A stretch of DNA of 64,000 nt from Brasenia schreberi (Eukaryota > Streptophyta > Magnoliopsida > Nymphaeales > Cabombaceae). The notes below the pieces were generated by a model. It did no database searches and was not told the origin of the DNA. It worked only from the letters and a program-made list of their open reading frames with translations. The DNA lies in the NCBI GenBank assembly GCA_036023115.1, contig JAYKKT010000074.1, positions 12,422,501 through 12,486,500 of the forward strand. Direction: 5' to 3'. Of this stretch, positions 10,401 through 22,499 are shown one piece after another (within the stretch, counting starts at the first letter, position 1; the number at the start of each line of letters is the position of its first letter). Position numbers and translations under genes: made by a program.

Positions 10401-13400
10401 TTCTTATTTCCAATCTGTTTCCTATGTATGCATTTCTCATCCTTTCCCTTTCACTCTTCTTATCAGAAACAACCGACTCTCGTGTCTTTTCCAGAAAGTT
10501 GCTTATATAGCTCCATCCTCAGATCGAGACAGCTATTACCCAGTAAATATTCCTACATACACATGAGTTCTAGAAAACAAAATGATTTAACGCCTGATGC
10601 CAACATCAAGTCTAGGATAGTGAGCACACCACCAGGAGAGTAGATCACATAGATTCGTCAATATAAAGTGGTTTTGGTGGCCTGGATCTTGCCTTGGCTC
10701 ACAAAATTCAAGAATGCAACCACTTGAAATATAGTGATTAAATTGCACAAAAAAAATCACTAATCAAAAACATAATCTCAAATAGAAATAATTCTCATAT
10801 ATTTCCTTTGATTGGTTTTGCATGCAAGCATTTGAAAGAAACTTTAATAATGAATCTCTCCATACACAGAATATTAAAATACCACATGCCAACTTTCTGA
10901 AATAAAAGATTTGCAAAGAATGCCTCACAGTTCACAGTATCGTGATTTCCATGTCATGCGCTTGTTTCATTTTGACCCACAAGCTATGTCACAGGGTGTG
11001 GGTGCGGGATACGGCAAATTTCAAAAATTTTGGATGCGGGCAACACGGCTAGGGTATATAATATTATATATTATATATAATATTCAAGATACATAAATCA
11101 ATCATAATACAACTAGTATTTGCTAATTTTGGGTGCACGTAGGTATCAATTAGCAAGTTTCCTCATAATGATCTGAAACTTACAATGATTTTACGAGCTG
11201 CAAAATATCCAAGTTATGGATTCAAAGAGTTTCAAGATCTTTTGTAGGATATAACATATACTAGTATTTGTGCTAGGATCCACTAGTGATGTCATACTCT
11301 TATGTTCTATTGATCTGGCAATGCTCCTTGTCTTTAAATGTGTTTGGTGACGGAGATTATTCCGTGCAAAGGCATACATAATGGAGTCAAGAATTCAATC
11401 AGATGGAGTAATAAGAAACCAATTGTTCGCACCCAAAATCCTTCAAGCTAATATTGTATGCAACTACAATAGCAAGTACACAACTTTATATTAAAGCAAA
11501 ACATATAAATGGTAAACAACTACTAATTTCATCATAATACACAAATCAATCTTCATTATCTGGACCAATTTATCCGTGAGTTACAAAAAAAAATTCAAAA
11601 AAAATTTCAATTTTTTTTTGGCCATGCCGCACCGACACGGTGTCAGTGTCGGTGTCGCACCAGTGTCGAGGTCGACACTCCACCCCTTAGAAGTCTCTGT
11701 GTGACTTAGCCCACAAGGCACAAGATACAAATGGTGTGGAAGTAGGCCTTCTATTGGCAGGAGTTTCCAAGTGCATGCCCAAGTACTTATAACTTCTTGG
11801 GTCGTATGCCTCCATTGGGCAAATATAGGTTGATCCGAATAAAGCTTACAGTATGTTTTGTTAATAAGCTGCATGTATCATAGACAAGGAAGTAAAGGCG
11901 TCCGAACAGAATATATGAAATGTAAATTTGATCATTTGGTTACTTCAGAGAACATAGAAATTAAAATTGGCACACATTGCATCCCCCAAAAGGAAAGGTT
12001 TAAATACCTAGGATCAATTTTTCAAAGTGATCAAGGAACTAATGGAGATGTTATGCATAGAATTAATGCGGGTTGGTTAAAATGGGAAGGAGCATAAGTT
12101 ATTCTTTGTGATAAGAAGATACCATTAAAGTTAAAAGGTAAATATTACAAAGCATCAATTAGAGTGATATGTTTTATGGTTCTGAGTGTTGGGCAGTTAA
12201 TCATCAACATGTATAAAAGATGTCGATAAAATGAGAGAATATCGTTTAAGATGGTTTGGACATATAAAAAGAAGATCAAAAGAAGAACTTGTAAGAAGGT
12301 ATGAAAAACTAGATTTTGAAAGTATTAAAAGAGGTAGAAGACGACCACAAAAGTATTGGAAAGAAACAATAAAGAATGATCTAGCTTATTGTGAGTTAAC
12401 TACTAACATGGCACATGATAGGGCTCTATGAAAACAAAGAATCCATGTAGTCGACCCCATCTAGTATAGGAAATGGCTTAGTTGTTGTTGTTGTTGTTTG
12501 TATCGTAGACAAGGATAACATAAGAGAATGTTTCACAAAGTATGAGGTATGAATGGCCTGAAGAAGGAAAATTCAACCAGTATAGATTTAAACACATTGA
12601 TAAAAAGAAATGAAGTACCTGAAAGTCCATCCCTTCATGTAGGTAAGTTAAACCTCGAGCTGCATCCAGTATTATCCTCAACCTTGTAGACCATGGAAGT
12701 GGTGTAGATGAACGTGGCGACAAGTGGTGCTCAACACTTCCATTGGGCATGAACTCGTAAACAAGAAGTCGCTGCATTCCCCTTTCGTCGTCTTCAGCAC
12801 AATAACCCACTAATTTGACAAGATTTGGATGTTCAACCACTCCAAGCACATTTACTTCTGTCACCCATTCCTTATGGCCCTAAGGGAACCCCAACACGAG
12901 AATACTCATTAACAATATAAAGTGACCAATAAATGAAGCACAAGAGCTTATTAATTATTCCATTATTTTTCTTATGAAGGTTGGACCTATTTGAAGAAAT
13001 CCTACAGGAAAACAGCAATATTACGTCCAACACATTCAAAGGATATTGGCTCACTTTAACAGAAGGAAAGCAACACAAACCAAATTCCACAGTTCAGAAA
13101 TCATTACGAAACTACCAAAGGATGGTAATTCTTCAGTGGTGTAAGATTTCTTGCAACACGGTTGAGGAAATAAATGTGCACGTTCTTTTTAACCTCAAAA
13201 GAATATTAGCCATTTCAAAGGATCAATATTCTTTCTGAAAAGCAGGATAGATTCACGTTAGCTGTACTACGCTTACAGCATGTTGCTATTTTAAATGGAT
13301 GGTTTGGAAGGACTATGAAACACCTTGCAGATGCCACAATGCATGATGCCGCACCGCTCTGGCTATATGTGTATAAGGAAGCACAAACATGCACATGCAG

Positions 13401-14340
13401 ATCGATCAATTTCAAACATCAATGAGTCTTCCAAATGGATCTTTAGATTATTTACAGACTCAACTGTTATCGATATCCTACAAAGATTTTGCAATTGTTC
13501 AAAGGGGTTGGCAATTGTAGAAACATAAAAATCAACATCTTTTTTGTTCAAATCTCACCTGTCTAATCATTTAGAACCTATCTAGCATAAGAGTCGGTAT
13601 TTGCTTTATGTCGTAAGACAAAATGACCACGAAACTCAACATCAAATTTGAATAACTTTGGAATGTACAGCGTAGAATGCAAAGAGATTCAGAAGTAGAA
13701 ATTCAAGAAGCAAAATCCATGCCCACGAAGAATTGGATGCAATATTCAATAACTAAAATATGGAGATGATGAACAACGGATCTCAAATTAAATGAATCAT
13801 CAACAAAGAGTGCACACGCAAAACACAACAATTTGACCAAATCTTAGCCTAATAATTTGTGGTGGAGTACTGATGAAGAACAAATGTCTTTACATTTTTC
13901 AAAAGTCGAAGTGAATGATAATATGATGCAGAATGCACGGGGAAAAAGAAAACCTGTAAGCCTTGTCTATTCAGTTGTTTCACAGCAACTTCTATCCTTG
14001 ACTTGGGATCATCCGCACTCCGGAGAGTACCTCTGTATACGCAGCCAAACCCTCCTTCTCCAACCATAAGAGAACGACTGAAATTTCTCGTTGCAGCTCT
14101 CAGATCCGCAAATGTGAAAATGCGGAGATTTTCATTAGGCCGCTGAGAAAAACTTGGAATCATGCTTCTCCTCCCTGAAGAGTTGACGCTTATGTCCGAA
14201 TTGTTCTGAGAATTTAACTCAGACCCCGATCCCCTTGGCTCATGTTCATTTGAACCACTGCTGTTGAACCTAGTAGGTGCCGATTTTACATGCTTGGCTT
14301 CTTCTTTCCTCTTTCTATACGAAAAGGAGAAGCACTTCAT
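7405..14340 (-). CDS. receptor-like cytoplasmic kinase, RLCK-VII (PBL19/PCRK-like)
   Basis: Serine/threonine kinase of the group that relays signals from pattern-recognition receptor complexes at the plasma membrane. Four exons join in frame to 430 codons: 14340-13954, 12879-12619, 9989-9867 and 7926-7405 (TGA). All three introns are GT-AG and phase 0. The N-terminus MKCFSF has no Gly2 for myristoylation but carries Cys3, a possible palmitoylation site. The kinase domain holds GEGGFGCVY (about 94-102), the ATP-binding Lys in VAVKQL (121), [10 protein letters not shown] (RD type, catalytic Asp 221), SDFGLA (239-241) and [12 protein letters not shown] in the activation segment. The [19 protein letters not shown] and [11 protein letters not shown] wording fits the PBL19/PBL37-40/PCRK subgroup. 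The Ser/Thr-rich tail after about residue 370 is variable in the family. Introns 2 (2.6 kb) and 3 (1.9 kb) are enlarged; intron 2 holds a LINE inserted antisense to the gene. The domain and splicing are secure, the exact orthologue is not. Confidence 0.93.
10980..11700. repeat. possible inverted-repeat element in kinase intron 2
   Basis: The left end (10985-11050) reads like ggtgcgggatacggcaaat followed by tttggatgcggg. The right end (11590-11690), read on the other strand, has a similar order (ggtgcggcatggccaaa). Between them lies AT-rich DNA with a short palindromic (TATAATAT) tract at 11055-11085. The arrangement resembles a non-autonomous DNA transposon with long imperfect terminal inverted repeats, but the match is loose and no target duplication was found. 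Confidence 0.3.
11891..12499 (+). mobile_element. RTE-type LINE, 5'-truncated copy A
   Basis: It carries the last part of the LINE reverse transcriptase reading frame ([46 protein letters not shown]) and ends in the family's 3' tail, ggcttag followed by (GTT)n at 12481-12499. It is broken by stops. The flanks form a target-site duplication of 16 bases with one mismatch: gtatcatagacaagga at 11875-11890 and gtatcgtagacaagga at 12500-12515. It sits in intron 2 of the kinase gene on the opposite strand. This is a typical 5'-truncated LINE insertion. Confidence 0.9.
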
Positions 14341-14559
14341 AGCCCCAAAACCCTAACAACCAAACTTCCCCCAAAAATTCAAGGGATGCAACACCTCTTA
14401 TATACAAAATCCGCAATCAGGCCTTAGATTGAATTGCAACAAAGCCTAAAACCTCCCTAATACAATCCTAAGAACCCTCTCCGAAACAGCAACACATATA
14501 ACACAAGCAAGCACCACACGGAAAAAGAAGAAGAAAACAACAAAATTCAATTGGGAAAC

Positions 14560-14890
14560 CGATATTCAATTAAGAGAAGGCCTCAAATACCAAAATCCCA
14601 ATAGAAACTGCAACGGACCGCAATACCCACAAACTAAAACCCTAAAATTGCATTGATAGACCTGCTTGACATAAACACAAAGGAGTAGAAACCATATTCT
14701 CAGATACCCCAATTATATCAACATCGAATAAAGATTCAAAACCAATAATCAATTAAGAGAAGGCCTCAGATACCAAAATCCCAATAGGAATGTACAGACC
14801 TTCTCGACACAAGCACACAGGGGTAGAGACCATATTAGCAGAGACCCCAATTACCCCAACACCAAACGAGGACTCCAATTTTTGAGTTTT
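14560..14890. repeat. imperfect tandem duplication upstream of the kinase gene
   Basis: Two blocks recur in order: caattaagagaaggcctca (14567 and 14750) with the following ataccaaaatcccaatag, and then a segment starting gacctgcttgac at 14659 and gaccttctcgac at 14798. The first unit is longer by about 44 bases. It lies 220-550 bases upstream of the start codon, in the likely 5'UTR or proximal promoter. Confidence 0.75.
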
Positions 14891-15411
14891 TCCTTTTGTT
14901 TCTTCACTGTACCTACAAAACCAAAGTAGCACGGAAGCTTGAAATCAGCTCACCAACAAAACAAACCAGAGAGGAAACGTGATAGGAGAAAGTCAAAATC
15001 CTAACAATCAAAGGTTAAACAATTAAAACGAACAGATATCATAAAAGAAAACAGGTAAAAAGGAGGAAGAAATAAATAACGAGGACGTAAAAAAAAACAA
15101 AGACTACGTAGGATGAAGTGGGCCTCTCTCTTCGCGAAAACGAAATGCTGAGCATGAAAAGCAGTTGGAGGGCTAGCAAAAAATGAAGGCGTCGTGGAAG
15201 TCAAACTCTAACCAACCATAAAGACATAATTGATGATTTTCAAGTGAGTCATCAGAAGAATTTTGAAAAAAGAACGGTACACCCGAGAATCTTCGATCCC
15301 GTGGGTTCAGCAGCCACAGTGGTTAGCTTCCTTTCGTTTTCTCTTCTCTGAGCTAACCTGATTGCTACAAGCGTTGAATTTCCCTTACGGGCGAGAGTTC
15401 GACGGTTGAAC

Positions 15412-15437
15412 TCCCTCTCTCTCTCTCTCTCCCTCTC
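15412..15437. repeat. CT-rich tract in the kinase promoter region
   Basis: Short (CT)n tract about 1.1 kb upstream of the kinase start. CT/GA tracts are common near plant transcription starts. No TATA box was clear here. Confidence 0.6.
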
Positions 15438-15618
15438 TTGGAGGGGATTGCGTAAGGAAAAGACGTGAACGAAAGGATTTGGCAGTGGAAACGCTGACGG
15501 CCGACCATTGTGCGTTTCAGTTTCCCCGAATTTCGAATCTTTGGCTCTTTGAGGTAGGTGGTCGCGAAGACGACGCAGAAGACACTGTAAATACGTCACA
15601 AAAAAAGTTACGACGTGT

Positions 15619-15644
15619 ATCCTTTCTCGGCCTTTTGGCTAAGA
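15619..15644 (+). pseudogene. U2 snRNA 5'-end fragment
   Basis: The sequence cctttctcggccttttggct followed by aaga is the highly conserved first part of spliceosomal U2 snRNA. Only about 25 bases match, with one base missing near the 5' end. The conserved branch-site-pairing region that should follow is replaced by a GA- and G-rich tract. No plant snRNA upstream element or correctly placed TATA box is visible. It is therefore a truncated pseudogene and not a functional RNA gene. Confidence 0.7.
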
Positions 15645-15699
15645 GAGAGAGACAGGGGGGGGGAGAGAGATGGTGATGTCAGCGGCCAGCTAGTAGAAT

Positions 15700-17180
15700 T
15701 CAGGCGTCACCAAATCTGAGTAAATTTAATATCAGGATCTTGTATGAGCAGGAGTTAGAGTTGTTCGTAATCTTTCAATGTCAAATTCAATTTTTTTTAA
15801 CAAAACAAAATTACCCAAATTCAAATAGTCTGTCACAACAAGAAATGTGGATGAATGGATGGATCAGCTTTCACGTGAATCCAATCCATACTGAACCCAT
15901 TACCTTTCAAGTTTAGTAGATCCACAAAATTAAAAATTTTATATTCAATAAAAAATGGATATAGATAGAGCTTGCTTAGAGTTCTTATGAGGACCGTTAT
16001 CCAATTCCATGAAAGAGCTGAAAATAATCTCAATTTTAAGCTTCAAAGTAGATCCTTTCCATTTTTCAAGGAAGTGTCTTACAAGGTCTTGTAAGTATTT
16101 TCAAAGAAAAAGCCTTTATGTAAGTTCAAGAGGTTTTTTTTGACAAATTTAAAAGAGTTCTTAGGCTAGTTCAAAAGATTTGAGGGTAAGTTGAAAAGGA
16201 CTTTTCTTAGAAGCCCTTAAACATTGAATTCATCCTTTGATTGAACGTTCCCTTCTCTCCCTTTCAAATCCAAGGTGGTTAGGATGTTACTCTCTAAAGG
16301 TGGTGAGTCATGGTTGTGGCTGCTAGATGGAAAAGACCACGCATGGAGGGACGATGGTGGAGAGTAGGTAGAACGACTAAGGCTCTTTATTACTTCATGA
16401 TGGGTTGGAAATAGGCAACGGTAATCAAGGAGTGGGCTATGACTAACAAAGGATTAGAGGATAACTAACTAAAGGTCTCTTATAGGTGAACAAAAGGAAT
16501 ATGACTGCTATTAAGAGAAATATTAGGTTTTAGAGAATTTTCTTAACACTCTAAAACCTTGATGAGAATGGGATGGATTGGAAATCAGATAAAGGGGTCT
16601 ACTTATATATATATATATATATAATGATTAATTAGGGTTAATAAACCCTAACTAATATCTAAAATCTCCTATGCTCTTAATCTTTAGAGAATTTTAAAGG
16701 AGTTCTTATAAGGACCCATCTCTTTTCATTTTGTTTAAAATTCAATACTCCATGTGATCAACATTCTAGTTGACTGATAAACTTTGCTTATTTCAAAATA
16801 ATTGTTTGATAGAACTAATTCCGAAATACTATCTTTTCAGTTTTTGAATTTCATTCTGATTTTTTGCATGAATTTTGAAAACTACATTGCCAATCTTAAA
16901 TTTTTATTTCTTTCAAATTTTTTATTTTAAAGATCCTTTAAAAGCCTTTATTTTTCAGGCACATTTTCTAAAATTCTCATCTAAATTCCTTGAATTAGTT
17001 TTCCTTGAAAAATGTGTTTGAAACTTCAAATTTTTAAAATAGTAAAAATTTAAGATGCTTACACATGTTTGCTTTCGTTCATTTCATAACTTATTTTTAT
17101 AATGGCATGGTGTTAGTATATTATTTAATGATTTGTTATTACAAAAAAACACATTTATACACTTATATCACAATAATTTT

Positions 17181-17219
<39 letters not shown>

Positions 17220-17755
17220 AATACAGTAAATTAATGTACCTATAATCATATACATATACAAAAATAAAAATAAATAATGGGTTTTACCTTAGTTTACTAA
17301 CCTTTGAATTATGCCTCTTAGTATCCTCTTGGTGTTGAGGAATCAAAACCTACATAGTTCTTACTTACAATTTTGCAAAGCCTCTTTTCTTAAGTATGAA
17401 CACTAAATCTAATGACCTTAGTACCTCAGCTTTCTCCAATGCCAGCCAACATAAGTACTCGACTTCATTCTTGTGCTATATTAGTATTAATGATGCGTGT
17501 ACTAGTTGCTCCCTCAATAATATAAACATTTCCTCTTTATATGTTAATTGACAATTTTCATGTTCTTGTTTTCGTCTTGTTCTTGTCTAATCGTTTATAG
17601 AAGCTTGAGCTTTCAATGTCTCAGGTTGTAAGTTAGAACTATATCCCTAACTACCTGTTCCACTGTAATAGTTAAATCTAAAAAAATATCTTTAGTAATT
17701 ACAGATAAGATAAGTTAACTTGATTCTCTCTCTATCCTTTTTAAATTGCAAAACT
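15700..17755. other. AT-rich intergenic DNA, no gene seen
   Basis: AT-rich sequence with a (TA)n tract at 17184-17219. No open frame of convincing composition and no recognisable protein motif was found. Confidence 0.6.
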
Positions 17756-17759
17756 TTTT

Positions 17760-18920
17760 CTACCAATATCACCTTTTGCATGGATCATAGCGAGTAGCAA
17801 CATATATCTCAAATTCAAGTCAATCCAAATATTTTATATGCTTAATGAGTCTTGACTTTAAAATATGACAAAAAAACTTGCCGTCAAAACAAGAGGATAT
17901 ATGATTGCTATTATTTCTTCTTCTACTGTGAAACAAGATTTACAAAACTATAATCTGTATATAATTTATTAATAGTCTATTTTATATCATTAATTATGTT
18001 ATTGATATCATTAAGTTTATCTAATGAAAGAGTAGTATAATAGCTCTTCTAAGTTGACTAATTTAGTCGAGGGTCTAATACATCACTAACTAAACTAATA
18101 AGAGACAGATTTGTATAATAACAAATATACTTATCTATCATTTTCCACATACACTAAGTCAAGTAAGTATTATTTCAAAAATATGGTAACATAGAAGATA
18201 CTTTTATATCTTGATAAACCAATAAATAACATGTTAGATAATAAATACTAGATAATATATTTGTATCATTGTTAAGACATACAAGAGATCTAAAATACTC
18301 TTAGAAACATCTCAATTAAACACAAACAAATTCAAGTATGTAAAATCAAAATAGACAGACTCAATTAATAAATCTTCATGTGGACATTTGACAGGTCGAG
18401 TTCTGACAATATCCGTCATTTGACAATTTTCTTGGTCTTTTATTTTTCGGTTACAAAAACGAATTTGTTCACTCATAATGCTAGAATGACTCATAGAAAA
18501 CTAAAGGTGTCTCTTGTTAGTTGTACTTCATGTCTTTAAATTTCTAAACAATATTGTACAAACAAGTATATGACAAGAACATTGAATATGAAAATATTTA
18601 CCGCTTAAAATGGACTGACATATCATTTATAAGTCAAGAATAAAGCATGTACTTAAGCAATATTATCAAGTGAAATAGAAAATACTTTACATGATAATTG
18701 ATATTACTTAAAAAATAATTTTAGTAAATAACATATGTTTAGTGTAAAATGTAATCTATTAAAGCAACCAAGTTTAATAACACGTTCATGAATCAACCAA
18801 GTACCATCTATCCAATGAATAGCAATACTTGTATATACAGGTAAATGTAAATTATCATTCCATAAATCACTACAGAATAAAACACTATGATTATGTGAAG
18901 TAAAATAATACAACTGTAAA
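17760..18920 (-). mobile_element. decayed hAT transposase
   Basis: On the minus strand, family motifs appear in the correct order but in shifting frames. FCSDLWNDNL and HWIDGTWLIHERVIKLG (18704-18880) match the start of the catalytic domain of plant hAT (ricesleeper-like) transposases. FHIQCSCHIL (about 18560-18600) matches the conserved H-x-CxxHILNL block. VSDVLDPRLN (about 18050-18080) matches the LDPR block, followed by EFEIYVATRYD near 17800. Many stops and frameshifts break it, and it is very AT-rich. The C-terminal dimerisation domain and the terminal inverted repeats were not located, so the element ends are unknown. Confidence 0.72.
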
Positions 18921-19346
18921 ATTCTCTCTATCTTAAGTGAAATGGTAGTGGATAAGCCTCATAGTAGTACATCCCCTCCTTATGAAAAAACTTAAGGTTG
19001 CTGAAATTCTAGGCATGCTTCTGTTGGATCACATGGTTTCTAATTTGTCATAGTAATCTTTAGGTTTAAAGTTATAGACCTCTATGTAGTAGTCACATTG
19101 TGCCTAATCACTACTTTTCTTGTCATGTAGTTTTGTAGAATGGAATCTTGAAAAGATTTGAACCTTGTGACTTGACTTTTCAAGAGTATCCTCATGTGTT
19201 AATGATGACTATATTTCTTAAACCTATTATAGCAAAAAAGTCACCTACTTAAATGAAGCATTAATACTACCACCCATATCCCCAATGCTTTCAGGGCTTA
19301 GGGTATCTAGGAAGGTTTTATATAATATGACAACTTTAGCTTCTAA

Positions 19347-19668
19347 TTCTACTCATCTAAGGGATCAGCCTTGCATGACCGATCCCAAATCCGGATAAAG
19401 GAGGAGGGTTGTGTTAGGCTTTTGACAGTCACCGTAAAACTTTGTTGGAATTTTATACCATGTATTACATAAATTATGAGCATTCCATTGGGGCGTCCCC
19501 TGTTAGCAATGCGATGCAAAGCTCAAATACAGTGAAAAGTAAGCAAAAGTCACTACATTTTCGCTCGAATGTAGTGAATCAATTGCAGAGAGGGTTCCCA
19601 CATCATGAATGAGTGTGGGTAAAGAAGTTAGTTCTGTTAAATTGCCGCCTGAATATAGTGAATAAATT
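19347..19668 (+). mobile_element. RTE-type LINE, 5'-end-only copy
   Basis: The sequence from about 19371 matches the 5' end of the nearly full-length copy at 33449-36591. It shares ccttgcat, the ggaggagggttgtgttaggc stretch, the ggttcccacatcatg stretch and the start of the reading frame, MWVKKLV. It stops after about 300 bases, with no endonuclease and no (GTT)n tail. A 21-base perfect direct repeat flanks it (19325-19345 and 19669-19689). A copy with the 5' end but not the 3' end is the reverse of normal LINE truncation. Confidence 0.7.
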
Positions 19669-20603
19669 ATATGACAACTTTAGCTTCTATGAGGAAATGG
19701 TTTTCTCTTTAATGTTGGAGGTAGAAGTATCATCATGGTTAACAATTATTTTGACAAAAGTACAAACTCGGAATGATAAAAGAGATATTATGGAATTGAC
19801 AAATAGGTTTATGAAATTATAAGCTCAAGGACTTGAAATGCATAGATAAAAAGGGTTAAAGGCTGAAGATGCCTATTTATAGATTTGTTAAACTTGAACC
19901 TTGAAGATGTTTAGGATGTAACATTTAGGTTTGGAATGTTACATGCCAAATACACTACAAAATTCTGTCTATAAAAATAGTAACTAAATATATTTTGTCA
20001 GCTATTTGATATTAAAACTTAGAAAATATCAATAAACAATATATACTTTAACACTTTATAATATTTTACATTATAAAATTTCAAACATTGAAAGGAATGA
20101 ACGATGTTGTGATTACTCGTTTTTTCTACAAAATTTAATATTTTATAATTTTTTACTTAAAATTTGACAAGATCGAGTGCTTGGTCCGACTAAAATGGCA
20201 GATCTGACGTGCGCTGTTCATCGTTGCATAATGATAGGTTACATGAATGCAATCTGTCATTATTTATCATATATATACATATAATATTATACGTGTGTGT
20301 GTGTTAAACAGAGGTTCAACGTCTAGATGAGAAGATTTTGTTGTTTGAGAACAACAACTAATAGAAAAATGCGAACCAGTGATGTGACCGTGTTTCCTCA
20401 ACTGCTACCATCAAATGAAGACGTTGAAAATCTGCAAGGAAAATCCCTTTGAATTGTCAAAACCATCTGCATTAGCAACATAAACATAAGCTTCTTTCGG
20501 GTGGGATGAAACAGGACGGTAATTTTGGACCAGGCCCGAAAAAGTCGTGTTTGGCCCAGGTCCTAAGCATTTCGGGCGACCCAACCAGAAAATGACTCTA
20601 ACC

Positions 20604-20678
20604 CATATATATATACATATATACATATACATATACATATATATATATACATATACATATGCATATATATATACATAC
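20604..20678. repeat. microsatellite (TA)n with CA interruptions
   Basis: TATACATA-type simple repeat inside a segment rich in gacccgaccc-like words (20520-20930). Confidence 0.9.
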
Positions 20679-21654
20679 AACCCAAGCAGGTCAGGTTAGG
20701 GTAAACTTGTTCATGACCTGACCCGCTTGACCCGATTTGCCAATCCTAGGAACAGGAATAGCGTATGGTTCTTCTAGCTGTATAGTGGAGTGCTTCGCAA
20801 CAGTGATATATAAAAGCAAGCATTAGTAATGGCGGATCTATATAAATTTTGAAAAATTTAGACCGCTTATATTGACACGTTGGAGTTTTTCGGGTTTCGG
20901 GTCAGGTGGTTGACCCGAGCTTGCCAACTAAAACAATCCTTGTCAAGTTTGTGGCATTTAATGCTATATTATTGTAATGTATATATGAGAAATACAAAAT
21001 CACATGGTAAATCTGCACATTGCAAGTGATTAGGGTGATTGAGTTCATGAAAGTTCAGCCCATAGAAGGATAATCACGGAATTAATACTCCCTGTTCGTA
21101 GTCGTTACCAGGTGGGTGTGTCGTAATAAGACCTTACAAGTCCGTATTGATACAATTTTGTCGTATGAAGTATGCCGTTTTTGTAAAGCCGAGGTGGCCA
21201 TTCTCGACGGCTTTTCACACGAACGGCTGGATTGGCCATCCAACTGTTTCCTGTGGTGGCAGTTACAATGTGCTCGCCGTAACCGACCGGATAAGGGATC
21301 TAAAAACGAAAAACCCAACTTGAAAATTTGGGAGGGTGAAACAGGCACGACTCTATAAATACAAAGCAACGCACACTGAAAAAGCACAGAAAAACTGAGA
21401 AAGAAAAAACCCTTTGTGAAATCAGGTTGTGCGGAAACCATGAACATACTTGTGTTTTCTTTTTGTTTTTCGTCTTCATCGGAATTGCGTATCATCATAA
21501 GGCTACTGGGATCGTTGCAAAGAACACCGAAGGAGCTCACCGGTACCCGACAGTTTTCCGATTATCACAACAATTGGAATTACTTTTTCGAGGTCAACAT
21601 TTTCAGAATTCTCTCGGGACACAGCTTGTTCTTTTAAAATGTGAGTATGAATAT

Positions 21655-22300
21655 GATCGGGGTCATCCCTCATTAGAGGTGACCGGTCTGAACCGAAGGG
21701 TCAAACGGTTCCGACTTAGCTGGTACCAAATCAGAATTGGTGGTCTCAGACTCGTGGTTCCACTATATTTTGGTTCTCGTTCCAAAACCCCACTTCTGGT
21801 AAGTGGGTTTCTCGAATCAAATCCGAAAGAGAACAGCAACCGGAGGCGAAAACGGACGATGGCAGAATGAAAACCAAAGATGGACACATAAAGCTAAAAC
21901 AAACTCACATTATTTTGGTACCAAATCAGAACTGGTGGTCTCAGACTCGTGGTTCCACTATATTTTGGTTCTCGTTCCAAAATCCCCACTTCTGGTAAGT
22001 GGTTTTCTGGAATCAACTTCTGGTTCTAGATTCACATACCAAACTCATCAGCTTCAGTTGGTCTTCTCCACCTGCTGGACACATAAAGCTAAAACAAAGA
22101 TGGCTGTGCCAAGGGCAACCCAGTATCAGCATGTATTGGAGGATTGATCATAGCTGACTAAAGGAGAGTGTTTGATTCACGGTCCCACGTGGCTCTGACA
22201 ACCAAAATCCTGTCTCTTTGTTCTGGTTCCAAGCAGACCGTACTTGGAAGCAAACTTGGCCCAGGAAACACCTTCTTGGGACCGTCTCGTTCCCAAAATG
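21655..22300. repeat. GGTTC-rich dispersed repeat block
   Basis: The block is made of ggttccg, gaaccg and ccaaatcagaa words like those at 3205, 25760, 29770 and 47630. It contains the tandem duplication listed at 21721-22110. Open frames across it on both strands reflect the repeat and show no protein family. Confidence 0.55.
21721..22110. repeat. 195-bp tandem duplication
   Basis: The unit starting tggtaccaaatcaga at 21721 is repeated at 21916. A second marker, ggacacataaagctaaaac, occurs at 21882 and 22077. Both pairs are exactly 195 bases apart. Copies are about 95 percent alike over the first 100 bases by eye, so the duplication is fairly recent. Confidence 0.9.
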
Positions 22301-22499
22301 ACTGGCCACATTGGCTCCACTATGGCCTGACCGATCTATCGGGAGACATAAATCGTTTTCTCCTCCATTTTGCCCCACCATTTCTCCTCCACCCGCTCGC
22401 TCCTCTTTTCCACCGGTGCTCAATTGACACCGTCAACGTCAATTTCTGCAATCTGAGTCATGCATTACTCCTGCCTTGCATGATATATAATCTGTTTTC

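Noticed and set aside
15252..15599. 115-codon minus-strand frame upstream of the kinase
   Set aside because: Contains an Arg-Glu run from a (CT)n tract and no family motif; more likely promoter or leader DNA.
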